DNA of 64,000 nt. Origin: an uncultured Lachnospiraceae bacterium (GTDB taxonomy: Bacteria > Bacillota > Clostridia > Lachnospirales > Lachnospiraceae). The notes below the pieces were generated by a model, which saw only the letters and a program-made list of their open reading frames with translations, had not been told where the DNA came from and did not search any database. The stretch is taken from contig CAJOMN010000003.1 in assembly GCA_905235745.1 (NCBI GenBank), forward strand, positions 53,239 through 117,238, given 5' to 3'. Shown here piece by piece: positions 45,935-57,604 of the stretch (positions within the stretch are counted from its first letter, which is position 1; each line of letters opens with the position of its first letter). The translations under genes and the position numbers were made by a program.

Positions 45935-48070
45935 ATGGACGCTCAAAATAAGATCGGCAACATCCCCAAAAGACAGAATATTACAACGGGGATCATGTGC
46001 GTGGCGGGGATTGCGCTCAATCTGATACTGTATTCGATCGTTGAGACATTAGAGTTGCCGCTCTATCTTAATACTGTGGGCACTGTTTCGGTTGCTGCTC
46101 TGGGCGGATATCTTCCGGGAATATTAGTGGGTTTTCTTACGAATGTCATATCGAGCATATCGGATCCGAATTCATTGTATTACGGTTTCCTGAATGTTCT
46201 TATAGCGTTATGCGCAGCGTATATGGCAAAACACGGATGGTTTGAAAGGATCAGGGGGATAATCGGCGCTGGTATTGTATTTGCCCTGATCGGCGGAGGA
46301 GCAGGTGCTTTCATTCCGTGGTTTTTGGATGATATTGTCATAGATGGCGGCATAGGCGCTGTGATATACGGAACCGGTCATTTCAGTCCGGCTGTATCAA
46401 ATCTGCTGTCATGTCTTATTGCGGATCTTGCCGATAAAGCCATAACGGTCATAGTCGTGGCCGGATTGCTGCATATACTCCCGGGGTGGCTGCACAGCTT
46501 CTGCGGCTTTAATATCTGGATGCAGAATCCTGACTCGGTTCATACGGAAAATGAGAAGGACGGAACATATACGCGCGTCATGTCATTGCGGACAAAAGTT
46601 CTGCTCATGCTTATCTTTACATTCACGGTAGTCGTTGTCGCAATATCGGTCATCAGCATGAGTGTTTACCGAAAATCGGTAGTCAGCGAGTATGCTCATC
46701 TTGCACAGGGGACAGCAACTGCTGCCGCAAGCATCATTGATGGTGATATGGTAAACGAATACCTGGAAACCGCAGGTGATGCACCGGGATATGATGAGAC
46801 AATGAATATGCTTACGACGATCAGATCCGGAACGGAGGATCTGGAGTATCTGTATGCATACAAAATACAGGAAGACGGATGCCATGTTGTATTTGATGTT
46901 GATACGGAAGAAACAGAGGGCAGTGTCACGGGTTCTGTTGTACCTTTCGATCCTGGATTTTCCGAATATATCCCGGAGCTTCTTCGCGGGTATAAGATCG
47001 ATCCGATCATAACGAACGATTCTTACGGATATCTGCTGACGGTATACCAGCCTGTGTATGACTCAAACAATAATACTGTTTGCTATGTCGGAGCAGATGT
47101 TGATATGGGTAATCTGATAGCCGAAGAGAGGAGCTTTCTTATGGAAATGTTATCAATACTCATCGGATTCTTCATACTGCTTGGTTCATTTGTAATGTGG
47201 CTTACGGACTATAACATCATTTATCCTCTGAAGGCAGTTACCGCTGAGGCGGATACGAATTCAAACATCGCCGATTCACAGGATAAGATCGATGATAACG
47301 TCAGGGAGATCAGAAGAATTGACATTCACACCGGCGACGAGCTTGAAGCGTTGTACAATTCCTTCTGCCAGATGACCCTTAATCAGGCCGAACAGCTTCG
47401 CAACATACGAAGGCTGTCGAATTCGACGGTCAGGATGCAGGACGGACTGATCATTACGATGGCGGACATGGTGGAAAATCGCGACTCCGACACAGGGGCT
47501 CATATCCAGAAGACGGCGGCATATGTCAAGATAATTGTCGAGGGACTGAAGAGAAAGGGATATTACGCGGAAAAGATCACTCCGAAGTTTATGTCTGACG
47601 TTGTAAGATCCGCGCCTCTTCATGACGTGGGGAAGATCAATATACCGGATGAGGTGCTTAACAAGCCGGGCAAGCTTACGGACGAGGAGTTTGAGATAAT
47701 GAAGACCCATACGACCGCAGGCAAAAGGATCATGGAACATGCGATCAGTACAGTAGAGGGCGATAACTATCTGAAGGAAGCCAGAAATATGGCCGCATAT
47801 CATCATGAGAGATGGGACGGCAAGGGTTATCCGGAAGGCCTTCACGGGGAAGTCATACCGCTTGCCGCGCGTATAATGGCGGTCGCCGATGTATTTGACG
47901 CCCTGACTTCGCCGCGTGTATACAAGCCGGCATTTCCGTTTGAAAAGGCGCTGTCGATAATAGAGGAAGGACGGGGAACCCAGTTTGACCCGAAATGCAT
48001 CGAAGTATTCATGGAGTCTCTTGATGAAGTGAAGGTAATCCTGAGGAAGTATAACAATCAGGAAATGTGA
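45935..48070 (+). CDS. HD-GYP phosphodiesterase with ECF-S-like membrane domain
   Basis: A 711-residue c-di-GMP phosphodiesterase. Residues 15-190 hold about six membrane helices resembling an ECF transporter S-component ([20 protein letters not shown]). A helix near 222-245, an extracytoplasmic sensor region (about 246-400) and another helix near 405-425 follow, then a HAMP-like linker. The HD-GYP domain starts near 490 with HDVGK (H563, D564) and [11 protein letters not shown] (GYP 631-633); all key residues are intact. It should degrade c-di-GMP in response to an outside signal. First gene of a six-gene signalling run; the hybrid kinase gene follows. Confidence 0.93.
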   Translation: MDAQNKIGNIPKRQNITTGIMCVAGIALNLILYSIVETLELPLYLNTVGTVSVAALGGYLPGILVGFLTNVISSISDPNSLYYGFLNVLIALCAAYMAKHGWFERIRGIIGAGIVFALIGGGAGAFIPWFLDDIVIDGGIGAVIYGTGHFSPAVSNLLSCLIADLADKAITVIVVAGLLHILPGWLHSFCGFNIWMQNPDSVHTENEKDGTYTRVMSLRTKVLLMLIFTFTVVVVAISVISMSVYRKSVVSEYAHLAQGTATAAASIIDGDMVNEYLETAGDAPGYDETMNMLTTIRSGTEDLEYLYAYKIQEDGCHVVFDVDTEETEGSVTGSVVPFDPGFSEYIPELLRGYKIDPIITNDSYGYLLTVYQPVYDSNNNTVCYVGADVDMGNLIAEERSFLMEMLSILIGFFILLGSFVMWLTDYNIIYPLKAVTAEADTNSNIADSQDKIDDNVREIRRIDIHTGDELEALYNSFCQMTLNQAEQLRNIRRLSNSTVRMQDGLIITMADMVENRDSDTGAHIQKTAAYVKIIVEGLKRKGYYAEKITPKFMSDVVRSAPLHDVGKINIPDEVLNKPGKLTDEEFEIMKTHTTAGKRIMEHAISTVEGDNYLKEARNMAAYHHERWDGKGYPEGLHGEVIPLAARIMAVADVFDALTSPRVYKPAFPFEKALSIIEEGRGTQFDPKCIEVFMESLDEVKVILRKYNNQEM

Positions 48071-48083
48071 CGGGAGATTGCAA

Positions 48084-51000
48084 ATGCATGGAAATAACAA
48101 AATCAAATATCCGGCCTTATTGCTGATAGCTGTCATTGCCACGGTCTGCTGTTATGTGCCTGCGAATGCCGAAGGAGTAAATGTTGCTGCGGCAGGGAAC
48201 GGAGGAGGTTATGCCGCATCCGGGCAGATACCCGACGCCGGGTATACATCACAGATATATGATGCGTCTAACGGTCTGCCGACATCCGATGCCAATTATA
48301 TCCTCGGAGCAAGTGACGGGTATGTGTGGATCGGAGGTTACAGCGGGATCATACGTTATGACGGCTCTGTATTTGAAAGACTCGACACATCTGACGGTCT
48401 GACAAGCGGAAGAGGACTGTTTGAGGACAGCCGCGGAAGGATATGGGTGGCAACAAATGATAACGGGGTTGTTGTCATTGACGGCTATAACAGCGTGCAT
48501 ATTACTTACAAGGAAGGTCTGCCATCATCTTCGATCCGGACGTTTACGGAAGATCCCAATGGAAACATATATATCGGAACTACTGCCGGAGTGTGCTATG
48601 CGGACACCGAAATGGCAGTGCACCCTATTGATAATAACAGGATAAACGGGGAACGGCTGCTCCGGCTTATGACCGATCCGGCGGGGAAAGTATTCGGTCT
48701 GGCCGCAAACGGGATAGTCTTTGCAATAGAAGATTATAAGATCTCAGAGATATATGACAGCAGCGAGCTTGGAATGGAGAAGATCACGGCCATCCTCACC
48801 GATCCGGTTAATCCCGGAAAAATGTATTTCGGAACGGAAAATGATACGGTCTATTACGGAGATTTCGGGGACAGTGCCGACAATATGAAGAAGATAGCGG
48901 TATCTCCTGCCAATAATATACACTGGCTGAGCTATGACTGCGGACGTGTGTGGGTCGCATCCTCAAATGTTGCGGGATATATCGAAGAAGACCGGTTCAA
49001 TGTCCTTACCGATATTCCCATGGACAGTGCCATTGAAATGATGACATCGGATTATCAGGGCAATATGTGGTTCGCTTCCTCGACGCAGGGGATCATGAAG
49101 ATCGTCACGAACAGTTTTCTTGATCTGTCACAAAGAGCCGGGCTTCCCAAGGAAGTGACCAATGCAACATGTATGTACAACGACAGATTGTATATCGGAA
49201 CTGATAACGGGATAATGATCATAGACAGTGATGATCTTATTATAGATAATCAGCTGATTGATTTTATCGGAGATTCAAGGGTCAGATGCATAAGTGAGGA
49301 TCAGGACGGCAATCTCTGGATAGCGGTATATAACAATGAGATAGGTCTCGTATGCCTGACGGCCGGCGGAGAAATAGTCAATTATACAACGGAAGAAGGA
49401 ATGCCATGCAATGAGATCAGGTGCATCGTTCCGGCAAGCGACGGAAGTGTTCTGGTAGGGACCAACAAAGGTCTTGTGTTCATGAGGGACGGAGAGGTCG
49501 TAAGTACCGCAGGCGCGCAGGACGGAATGAAGAATACAGTGTTATTGACCGTGGCGGAGGGTGATAACGGAGAGATATATGCAGGCTCCGACGGCGACGG
49601 CTTATATGTGATAAACGCAGGTACCGTCAGTAGAATCGGACGTGATGAAGGTCTTACAAGCGATGTGGTAATGAGGATCAAAAAGGATGATAAATACCAG
49701 GTGTACTGGATAGTTACATCCAATTCCATCGAATATATGAAGGACGGCATCATTAAACAGGTAACGTCATTTCCGTATAATAACAATTATGATCTGTATT
49801 TTGATGATGATCATAATATGTGGATATTGTCTTCTTACGGTATCTATATAGTCGATACCGCCGATATGATAAATGATGACGTTAAGGACTACAAGCTTTA
49901 TACGATCGCAAACGGTCTTGCCAGCTCGCCGACATCCAATTCATACAGTGCAATGGATGAGGACGGATACCTGTATATTCCCGGAAGAGACGGCGTGTGC
50001 AAGGTTAATATCAACAATATGGCTGACAAGGATACCGTGGTAAAGTCGGCGGTCAATTCCATCTATTGCGGAGACACAAGGATATATCCCGATGAGAAAG
50101 GTATATACACCATTCCGAAATCAGAAGGCCGAATAACAATATCAGCTTCGGTACTTGACTATTCCATGATGAATCCTCAGGTTAAGATCTTCATAGAGGG
50201 CAGGGAAGATGAAGGGATTACCGCGAACAGGAGCAACATTACCCCTCTTGAGTATACGGGATTAAAATACGGAGATTATATACTTCATGTGCAGGCTGTT
50301 GACGGTGACGGCAGGCAGCTTTTGGATGATATGTACCCGATAGTCAAGGAGCCGAGATTTTCCGAGCTTCCTATATTCTATGTATTACTCTTTATCGGGG
50401 TTGCGGCTGTTGCCGGTATACTGGTATGGCGGATCATGAAAGGGACGATCATACAGAGACAGTATGACGAGATCCGCCAGGCGAAGGAAGAAGCGGAACG
50501 TGCCAATTCAGCCAAAACCCGTTTTCTTGCCAACATGTCACATGAGATCAGAACACCGATAAATACTATCATGGGTATGAACGAGATGGCATTAAGAGAG
50601 GATGCTACCGGAGTACCGAAGCCTTACTTTATGGCGATGATGGGCTATGCACTTGATGTAAGGAATGCATCCGAGTCTCTGCTGTCGCTTGTCAATGATC
50701 TTCTTGATATGTCCAAGACCGAATCCGGGAAGATGCATCTTGTAGAGCAGGAGTATGATACCGCGGAAATGCTGAGGTCTGTTGTATCGATGATCAGGAT
50801 CCGCAGCACGGACAAGGAGCTGACATTCGACGTGACAATTGACGAGGTATTGCCGAAAAGGCTGTACGGTGATGCCGGCAAGATCAAACAGATAGTTCTG
50901 AACTTTCTGACAAATGCCGTGAAATATACAAACGTCGGAGGTATAGCTCTTTGCGTATCCCTGGAGGGGCGGCATGATGACGAGTGCAGTTTACGATTTT

Positions 51001-52304
51001 CCGTTAAGGATACCGGAATCGGCATCAGACAGGAGGATATGGAAAAACTGTTTACGGCCTATGAACGTCTTGATGAGGAAAAGAACAGCGGCATTCAGGG
51101 AACCGGACTCGGACTTGATATTTCCAAAAGATTTTCGGAACTTATGGGTGGAAGCATTACATGCGAAAGTGAGTACGGAAAGGGTTCGGAGTTCATATTT
51201 ACCGTTGATCAGAGGATAATAGACCGGACTCCGATGGGAGTCTTCAGAGAAGAGGACGATTCCGATAACAAAGGACCATATGTTCCGAAGTTTGTAGCTC
51301 CGGATGCCGATATTCTTGTCGTGGACGATACTCCGATGAACCTGAATGTGATCAGGGGTCTGCTGAAGCCTACAAAGGTGTTTGTATCAACTGCGCAAAG
51401 CGGTGAGGAATGTCTTGAAAAAATAAGAGATACGAGATTCAACGTTGTATTCCTGGATCAGATGATGCCGGGGATGGACGGGATCGAAACCATTGAACAG
51501 ATCCGCAAGACAGATCCCGATCTTCCGGTATATGCGCTTACAGCCAATACGTCTGTTGATGAGGCGTTCTATATATCAAAAGGATTTAACGGATATCTGT
51601 CCAAGCCGGTTGACAGCGAGCTGCTTGAACGGACGATCATGAAGCATCTCCCGGAGCAGATAATGGAAAAGCCGGACGAAGAACATGCGGCCGAGGAGAT
51701 TAAAGAGATACCGCAGGATCTTGGGTGGCTATATGAGATCGAGGGATTGTCCGTATCGGAAGGCATTAAGAATTCCGGAGGAGTGGAAAACTATATTTTC
51801 TCGCTCAACCTGTTTCTTGAAACGATCGATACCAATACCGGAGTCATTGAAGATGCCTATGAAACCGGCAATATAAGACTGTTTACAATAAAAGTCCATT
51901 CGTTAAAGAGCTCCGCGCGTATCATAGGTGCAAATGGTCTGTCGGAGCTTGCCGCACAGATGGAAGAGGCGGGTAACCGCGAAGACAGTACATATATTGA
52001 CGAAAATGTTACGGTACTGTTGGAAGAGTACAAACAATACAGGGATAAACTTGCGAGACTGTCCGACAAGCCGGATGAAGGCACAAAGCCCGCAATAACG
52101 GAGGAAGAGCTGCAGGATGCTTATAAGGCGCTCTCGGACGTTATTCCCCAAATGGATTATGATTCCGTTGAAATGATACTTAATAATCTGTCGGAGTATT
52201 CCCTTCCCGACAATGACAGCAAAACGGTCAGAGAACTGTCGCGAATGCTGAAGACTTTTGAGTGGGATGAAATGGAGTCATTGGTCAGGGACATAGTCTC
52301 ATAG
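48084..52304 (+). CDS. Hybrid sensor kinase with beta-propeller sensor, REC and HPt domains
   Basis: A 1406-residue one-piece phosphorelay. A signal peptide (1-30) is followed by Reg_prop-type propeller repeats (about 50-660), a Y_Y_Y domain (about 690-770) and a membrane helix (about 775-795). The cytosolic part has a HisKA with H820 in [11 protein letters not shown], an ATPase domain ([15 protein letters not shown]), a REC domain with D1125 in [11 protein letters not shown] and an HPt with H1272 in VHSLKSSAR. The ATG at 48084 is chosen because GGGAG is seven bases upstream, not the TTG at 48078. Phosphate should flow H820 to D1125 to H1272, then to a neighbouring response regulator. Confidence 0.94.
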   Translation: MHGNNKIKYPALLLIAVIATVCCYVPANAEGVNVAAAGNGGGYAASGQIPDAGYTSQIYDASNGLPTSDANYILGASDGYVWIGGYSGIIRYDGSVFERLDTSDGLTSGRGLFEDSRGRIWVATNDNGVVVIDGYNSVHITYKEGLPSSSIRTFTEDPNGNIYIGTTAGVCYADTEMAVHPIDNNRINGERLLRLMTDPAGKVFGLAANGIVFAIEDYKISEIYDSSELGMEKITAILTDPVNPGKMYFGTENDTVYYGDFGDSADNMKKIAVSPANNIHWLSYDCGRVWVASSNVAGYIEEDRFNVLTDIPMDSAIEMMTSDYQGNMWFASSTQGIMKIVTNSFLDLSQRAGLPKEVTNATCMYNDRLYIGTDNGIMIIDSDDLIIDNQLIDFIGDSRVRCISEDQDGNLWIAVYNNEIGLVCLTAGGEIVNYTTEEGMPCNEIRCIVPASDGSVLVGTNKGLVFMRDGEVVSTAGAQDGMKNTVLLTVAEGDNGEIYAGSDGDGLYVINAGTVSRIGRDEGLTSDVVMRIKKDDKYQVYWIVTSNSIEYMKDGIIKQVTSFPYNNNYDLYFDDDHNMWILSSYGIYIVDTADMINDDVKDYKLYTIANGLASSPTSNSYSAMDEDGYLYIPGRDGVCKVNINNMADKDTVVKSAVNSIYCGDTRIYPDEKGIYTIPKSEGRITISASVLDYSMMNPQVKIFIEGREDEGITANRSNITPLEYTGLKYGDYILHVQAVDGDGRQLLDDMYPIVKEPRFSELPIFYVLLFIGVAAVAGILVWRIMKGTIIQRQYDEIRQAKEEAERANSAKTRFLANMSHEIRTPINTIMGMNEMALREDATGVPKPYFMAMMGYALDVRNASESLLSLVNDLLDMSKTESGKMHLVEQEYDTAEMLRSVVSMIRIRSTDKELTFDVTIDEVLPKRLYGDAGKIKQIVLNFLTNAVKYTNVGGIALCVSLEGRHDDECSLRFSVKDTGIGIRQEDMEKLFTAYERLDEEKNSGIQGTGLGLDISKRFSELMGGSITCESEYGKGSEFIFTVDQRIIDRTPMGVFREEDDSDNKGPYVPKFVAPDADILVVDDTPMNLNVIRGLLKPTKVFVSTAQSGEECLEKIRDTRFNVVFLDQMMPGMDGIETIEQIRKTDPDLPVYALTANTSVDEAFYISKGFNGYLSKPVDSELLERTIMKHLPEQIMEKPDEEHAAEEIKEIPQDLGWLYEIEGLSVSEGIKNSGGVENYIFSLNLFLETIDTNTGVIEDAYETGNIRLFTIKVHSLKSSARIIGANGLSELAAQMEEAGNREDSTYIDENVTVLLEEYKQYRDKLARLSDKPDEGTKPAITEEELQDAYKALSDVIPQMDYDSVEMILNNLSEYSLPDNDSKTVRELSRMLKTFEWDEMESLVRDIVS

Positions 52305-52318
52305 AACAGGGTTGTTAA

Positions 52319-53077
52319 ATGAAAAACAGGAAAGTGATCGCCATAGGTCAAAAAGAATCATTTATTATACGGGTTCTGGTTCAGAAGGTGGAAGAGACCG
52401 GGATAGAATGCACATTTGTTCCGTGGACTATCGATGACATCGCCGCCTGTCTCGAACAGGAGGCGCTTGTTGCCGTACTTATGGATGGAACTGCAATGCC
52501 TTCAGGAGATGTGATCCATTTTCTTAATGATAAACTGGAAGAAAACAGTATGAAGATGGTCGTTGTAGGCGAAACCAATGATATACGGTATATCTGCGAC
52601 AGGGTTCGTAATGAACTGATCTATGCGACATTCCCGAGGCCTGTTGATAATGCAAAGTTCGCAACCGCAGTTAAGGAGTATTTCTCTAAGGCGGATCTGG
52701 GCGCATTCAGGAAGAGTATACTGATCGTTGACGATGATCCGCAATATCTGACAATGGTTCGTGAGTGGCTGAAGGATACCTACAGAGTGCTCATGGCCAA
52801 TTCCGGACTTCAGGCAATTAAACTGCTCGTGAATAACAAGGCAGATCTGATCCTTCTGGATTATGAGATGCCCGTAACAAGCGGACCGCAGGTGCTTGAG
52901 ATGTTAAGGAGCGATGCGGATACCAGAGACATTCCCGTAATGTTTCTGACGGGAAAAGGAGACAAGGATAGTGTCCTGTCTGTTGTGGAACTCAAACCTG
53001 CGGGTTATTTTCTCAAGAACATTCAAAAAGATGAATTGCTTATAAAGCTGCAGGAATTCTTTATTCTTCGTCAATAA
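52319..53077 (+). CDS. Two-domain response regulator without output domain
   Basis: A 252-residue protein. Residues about 1-125 resemble a degenerate receiver (VAVLMDGTAMPSG in the place of the acceptor region). Residues 137-252 are a canonical REC domain: SILIVDDDPQYLTMV, acceptor D181 in LLDYEMPVTSG, and the Lys in the FLTGKG loop. There is no DNA-binding or enzymatic output, so it may relay phosphate or bind a partner such as the adjoining HD-GYP protein. It starts 14 bases after the hybrid kinase gene. The ribosome site is weak. Confidence 0.88.
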   Translation: MKNRKVIAIGQKESFIIRVLVQKVEETGIECTFVPWTIDDIAACLEQEALVAVLMDGTAMPSGDVIHFLNDKLEENSMKMVVVGETNDIRYICDRVRNELIYATFPRPVDNAKFATAVKEYFSKADLGAFRKSILIVDDDPQYLTMVREWLKDTYRVLMANSGLQAIKLLVNNKADLILLDYEMPVTSGPQVLEMLRSDADTRDIPVMFLTGKGDKDSVLSVVELKPAGYFLKNIQKDELLIKLQEFFILRQ

Positions 53078-53109
53078 GCGAAAACCGGGCACAGGAGGAG
53101 ATTTACGGT

Positions 53110-55476
53110 ATGTTCGAATTCATAAGGTCGAATCAGTTGAGTATTATGCTGTTTCTGTGCGGTATCTGCGCAACAGCCGGTTTTCTGCTGCTCATCACGA
53201 GATTCATGTCCGTAAGCAGAAAGAAGATACTGATCATGATGGAGGTGATCGCATTTCTGCTGCTTTGGTTTGACCGGCAGGCATATATCTATTCGGGAGA
53301 TCTGAGCAGCAAGGGATATATCATGGTAAGACTCAGTAATTTTCTTGTGTTCTTCCTGACCTCGGGTATTGTAACGGGCTTTAATCTGTATCTGACAGAC
53401 TGGCTGATGCACGAAGGAAATATGACAACTCCTCCCAAACGGCTGAAGTTTGTACAGATTACTTCCATCATAGGCATGTTACTGGCTGTTGTATCTGCGT
53501 TTACCGGGCTGTATTACTATTTTGACGATATGAACAAGTATCACAGAGGTCAGGGATTCCTGATCGCATATATCATACCGGTAATATGCCCGCTTATTCA
53601 GTATACCGTGATCAGACAGAACAAAAAGCTGTTCGGTAAGCTGGTCTATACTTCGCTTGTACTGTACATTTTCGTTCCCCTCGTTTGCGGCATTACCCAG
53701 ATCTTCACATACGGAATATCCATCGTGAATATGTCAATGGTCATGGTTTCCGTGTTTTTGTATATTTTCTCATATATGGATGTCAACAATACGGTTGAAC
53801 GGGCTCATGAGATAGAGATCCAAAATATGCAGGGCGAGAACGTGAAAATGCAGAGACTGTTCGGGCAGACGGCGACGGCGTTTGTATCCGCTGTTGAGAC
53901 CAAGGATGAATATAAAAAGGGTAATTCGGAAAAGATTGCGCAGTATGCAAGAAGAATCGCCATGAAAAGCGGAATGGATGAGGAAGAGTGCGAAAAGGTA
54001 TATTATGCTGCTCTTCTGCATGATGTCGGGCTCATAGGTATTCCGGACAGTGTCATATCAAAGGATCAGGCTCCGGACGATGCGGATTACGAGATACTTA
54101 AGAAGAAACCGGTAATCGGAACGGAGATTCTGTCCAGCATATCAGAGTATCCGTATCTGAGCGTCGGGGCTCATTACAGTCATGAGAATTATAACGGAAC
54201 AGGATATCCCGAAGGACTAAAGGGCGCGGAAATACCTGAAACGGCAAGGATCATTGCCGTTGCGGACGCATATGTCGACATGACAAGTCCCAAGAGGTTC
54301 CGGGAAGCAATGCCTGATTTTGCCGCAAGAGAAGAGATCCTCAAAGGCGAGGGTGAGGAATATGACCCGAAATACTCAGCCATAATGATCAATATCATTG
54401 ATGAGGAGACTAATAAAAAAGCGGTGGATGATAATACGGAGATAGAAACGGAAATATCCTGCAGCCGTTACCGGGAGCATGCAACAGCCGGGATCGTCGT
54501 CGATAATGATATTAAGAGGATCACGTTCGAAGCGGTGCCGCTTATTGCGGGCAGCGGGAATGATTATTCCGCACCTTCGATCATATTGTTTGACTCTTTC
54601 GACAGAAGGATCCATGATAATGAGAGAACGATAGATGCCTACCAGTATCTTGAATACGGTGAGATCTGGTTTGACGGGAACAGTATCACGACAGCCGCCA
54701 GAAAGATCGCGGAAAAAGTGACTGCAAAGGATCAGCCCGTTAAGGACGGATCGCAAAGCTACGAGATCACAGCAGGCAGGTATGGGGATCATCTGAGGCT
54801 TAATATGATAAGTCCCTCATATGAGAAGGAAGTGATCGTAGCTCTCCCCAGCATTTCCAAATCCGCATATATAGCTATTACCGGCGAAAACTGCACTATT
54901 ACCGGAATATCGTCGGAATCCTCCGGCGGGAAGGTCGGACCGGATGACATTCCAAGGATAGCCGGGGAGATCAGTTACACCGACCGTTTGGAATCCGACA
55001 TTAAGAATGTTCAGATCGACACGACATGCTCGGAGTATACGGAAAGTGTGGAATTGAAAGACCGGCTAAGGCTCCAATTCCATACGATGAGCCTGCCCGG
55101 AGCATCTCTTGTGTGGCATTGTCCTTATATCCTGATCTTCTCTTCGGATGACGGCAAGGTGGGAGGACCCAACTACCGTGAATACGATCTCGTAAAACTG
55201 TACGGAGAGAGCAATGGTGATAACGAATATGCCCACAACAGCATCACCATGAAAAAAACGGCTGATTTTCCCGGATGGGATGCGTGGAAGGATGTCAACA
55301 AAGAGGGAATGGAATGTGAAGTTACATTCAGGAAAAAAGAAGGCCGTATTACGTTAAAGACCGCGAACTTAGGTGTTGAGATCGAAAATATAACGACAAT
55401 TACCGATAATCCGGATAAAATACATGTGGCACTGACCGGAGATGAATGTGTCCTCACGGATATCAGGATAAAATAA
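53110..55476 (+). CDS. HD-GYP family protein with altered catalytic motifs and a beta-rich C-terminal region
   Basis: A 788-residue protein. The first 230 residues contain about seven membrane helices (7TM type). The HD-GYP domain follows (about 255-430), but HDxGK reads HDVGL (H304, D305, L308) and the HHExxxGxGYP motif reads YSHENYNGTGYP (S357, H358), so a conserved lysine and one histidine are changed. A C-terminal region of about 340 residues looks beta-rich, with two sandwich-like halves and no motif I can name. It could sense rather than cleave c-di-GMP (inference). An AGGAGG site precedes the ATG. Confidence 0.85.
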   Translation: MFEFIRSNQLSIMLFLCGICATAGFLLLITRFMSVSRKKILIMMEVIAFLLLWFDRQAYIYSGDLSSKGYIMVRLSNFLVFFLTSGIVTGFNLYLTDWLMHEGNMTTPPKRLKFVQITSIIGMLLAVVSAFTGLYYYFDDMNKYHRGQGFLIAYIIPVICPLIQYTVIRQNKKLFGKLVYTSLVLYIFVPLVCGITQIFTYGISIVNMSMVMVSVFLYIFSYMDVNNTVERAHEIEIQNMQGENVKMQRLFGQTATAFVSAVETKDEYKKGNSEKIAQYARRIAMKSGMDEEECEKVYYAALLHDVGLIGIPDSVISKDQAPDDADYEILKKKPVIGTEILSSISEYPYLSVGAHYSHENYNGTGYPEGLKGAEIPETARIIAVADAYVDMTSPKRFREAMPDFAAREEILKGEGEEYDPKYSAIMINIIDEETNKKAVDDNTEIETEISCSRYREHATAGIVVDNDIKRITFEAVPLIAGSGNDYSAPSIILFDSFDRRIHDNERTIDAYQYLEYGEIWFDGNSITTAARKIAEKVTAKDQPVKDGSQSYEITAGRYGDHLRLNMISPSYEKEVIVALPSISKSAYIAITGENCTITGISSESSGGKVGPDDIPRIAGEISYTDRLESDIKNVQIDTTCSEYTESVELKDRLRLQFHTMSLPGASLVWHCPYILIFSSDDGKVGGPNYREYDLVKLYGESNGDNEYAHNSITMKKTADFPGWDAWKDVNKEGMECEVTFRKKEGRITLKTANLGVEIENITTITDNPDKIHVALTGDECVLTDIRIK

Positions 55477-55506
55477 CAGTAATTGCAGTACAAGGAGGGA
55501 TTTGCA

Positions 55507-57231
55507 GTGGAAAGACCATCACAAAGAGGTGCCGTCAGAAGAAGGGTTCTAATAGTAGACGACGAAATGATCAACCGGGAGATACTCGGGAACATGCTCA
55601 AGGACATATATGATGTCGAGTTTGCCGAAAACGGAAAACAGGCATATGAGATACTGTGCGAAGATAAGGACAGGTATTCGCTAATGCTCCTTGATCTTCT
55701 GATGCCCGTAATGGACGGGAGAACTCTCCTTGAAATGGTCCGGCAGGACAGCGTATTTGACAAGATGCCTATCATCGTAATGACGCAGGAGAGCGAGGCC
55801 GAGGTGGAAAGCATCAAGGCCGGAGCGGCTGATTTTATAAGCAAGCCTTACAAACGTCCCGAAATAATACTTGCAAGATGCGAGCGCATCATAGACCTGT
55901 ACGAGCAGAAAACGATTATTTCGGAAACTGAAAGGGATCCGCTCACCGGACTGTATTCAAGGGAATTCTTCTTTGAATATGTCAGGAGGATCGAGCAGTA
56001 TGCACTGGATATATCATGGAATGCGGTCGTCATTGATATAGAGCATTTTCATCTGATCAACGAAATATACGGTCGAAAGGAAGGAAATGTCGTTCTGCGC
56101 AAGATAGCGGACGTGATCGAAAGTCATCTGGATGACATTTTCGGAATGGCCTGCAGGATCGATGCCGATACGTTCTATGCATGCCTTAGCGATAATATCG
56201 ATACAGAACAGTTTGCAGAGGACATAATCAGGGAAACCGAAGGGATCTCCCTGACATCCGCAAGGATACGGCTTCGTGTGGGAATATACAATAATGTGGA
56301 CAGAAACGAACCGCCGGAAACATGGTTCGACCATGCGAAGATCGCCTGCAATCATTTGAGAGGCGACTATGCTAACCAGGTCGCATATTATGACAGCGAG
56401 CTTCATAAGAAACAGGTATATCACGAGAGGCTTATAAGCGATATTGATGATTCGATCAAAAACAGGGATTTCATCGTATATTACCAGCCCAAGTACGCGA
56501 TCCAGCATGATACTCCGCAGCTTAAAAGCGCGGAAGCCCTGATCAGATGGGATCATCCGGAACTTGGCATGATCAGCCCCGGCGACTTTATCCCGCTTTT
56601 CGAGAAGAACGGCCTTATCCAGAAGCTTGACAGGTACGTGTGGGAAGAGGCCTGCAGGCAGATCGGAAGGTGGAAGGATAAGTTCGGCATCACTATACCC
56701 GTATCGGTAAATGTTTCAAGAATAGATATATATGAACCTGATCTGGAGGATTGTCTGTTCAAGATACTTGATGATAACGGGATCCAAAGCAGTGATCTGA
56801 TGCTGGAGATAACCGAATCCGCTTATGCGGACAACGCCGCAAGACTTATCGAGGTTATAGATCATCTTCGAAGCGAAGGGTTCCTGATAGAGATGGATGA
56901 TTTCGGCTCTGGCTATTCATCACTCAACATGGTGACGACGCTTCCGATAGATGTTCTCAAGATGGACATGAAATTTGTCCGGAACATGCTCAATGATGAC
57001 AAGAGCCTGAAGCTTGTGGAGCTCGTAATGGATATCGCAAAGTTCCTCAAGGTTCCGGTTGTTGCAGAGGGTGTCGAGGAGCAGCAGCAGCTTGACATTC
57101 TTCGCGATATGGGATGCGAAGTGATACAGGGCTATTATTTCTCCAAACCGGTCACTTCGGAAGAATTTGAGACATTCATAGAAAAGGAACTGGAAAGACA
57201 GCATGAGCAAGAGGGAGGAGACTTGAAATGA
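55507..57231 (+). CDS. Response regulator with degenerate GGDEF and intact EAL domain
   Basis: A 574-residue soluble c-di-GMP phosphodiesterase. A REC domain (VLIVDDEMINRE, acceptor D63 in LLDLLMPVMDG) is followed by a GGDEF-like domain whose motif reads DADTF (219-223), so it cannot make c-di-GMP. The EAL domain is intact: EAL at 343-345, then EITES, DDFGSGYSS, VVAEGVE and QGYYFSKP. It hydrolyses c-di-GMP to pGpG, probably under phosphorylation control by the upstream kinase. The GTG at 55507 is chosen because AAGGAGGGA precedes it, not the TTG at 55483. Confidence 0.93.
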   Translation: MERPSQRGAVRRRVLIVDDEMINREILGNMLKDIYDVEFAENGKQAYEILCEDKDRYSLMLLDLLMPVMDGRTLLEMVRQDSVFDKMPIIVMTQESEAEVESIKAGAADFISKPYKRPEIILARCERIIDLYEQKTIISETERDPLTGLYSREFFFEYVRRIEQYALDISWNAVVIDIEHFHLINEIYGRKEGNVVLRKIADVIESHLDDIFGMACRIDADTFYACLSDNIDTEQFAEDIIRETEGISLTSARIRLRVGIYNNVDRNEPPETWFDHAKIACNHLRGDYANQVAYYDSELHKKQVYHERLISDIDDSIKNRDFIVYYQPKYAIQHDTPQLKSAEALIRWDHPELGMISPGDFIPLFEKNGLIQKLDRYVWEEACRQIGRWKDKFGITIPVSVNVSRIDIYEPDLEDCLFKILDDNGIQSSDLMLEITESAYADNAARLIEVIDHLRSEGFLIEMDDFGSGYSSLNMVTTLPIDVLKMDMKFVRNMLNDDKSLKLVELVMDIAKFLKVPVVAEGVEEQQQLDILRDMGCEVIQGYYFSKPVTSEEFETFIEKELERQHEQEGGDLK

Positions 57232-57569
57232 TCACACTTGACGCACTTCGAGAATACGGAGCCAATGTCGATGAGGCGATCGCCAGATGTTACGGAAACG
57301 AGGAACTGTACTTAAAGCTTGTCGGCATGGTCTTCGAGGAGGCCAACTTTGACAGGCTGAAGGAAACGATAGAGGCAGGTGATCTTGACGGTGCATTTGA
57401 GGCCGCTCATGCACTAAAGGGAGTCCTCGGCAATCTGTCGCTTACTCCAATGCAGACCCCGGCTACCGAGATAACGGAGCATCTTCGCGCGAAGGAAGAT
57501 GCTGATTATGAAACGCTCCTCAAGGAACTGTTTGACCAGAAGGATCGTTTGCAACAGGTGATTGCCTGA
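57228..57569 (+). CDS. Stand-alone HPt phosphotransfer protein
   Basis: A 113-residue helical protein with the phosphoacceptor H61 in AHALKGVLGNLSL, the HPt signature. HPt proteins shuttle phosphate between receiver domains. It overlaps the EAL gene by four bases (ATGA), so it is translated with it. It offers a second HPt in addition to the one inside the hybrid kinase, giving the operon two possible relay points for its receiver domains. Confidence 0.92.
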   Translation: MITLDALREYGANVDEAIARCYGNEELYLKLVGMVFEEANFDRLKETIEAGDLDGAFEAAHALKGVLGNLSLTPMQTPATEITEHLRAKEDADYETLLKELFDQKDRLQQVIA

Positions 57570-57604
57570 TAAGGGCATGTCGTGTAATGAAAGTGAGGTA
57601 GGCT

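Noticed and set aside
55483..55506. TTG start for the EAL response regulator
   Set aside because: It lies upstream of the AAGGAGGGA ribosome site; the GTG at 55507 is correctly spaced.
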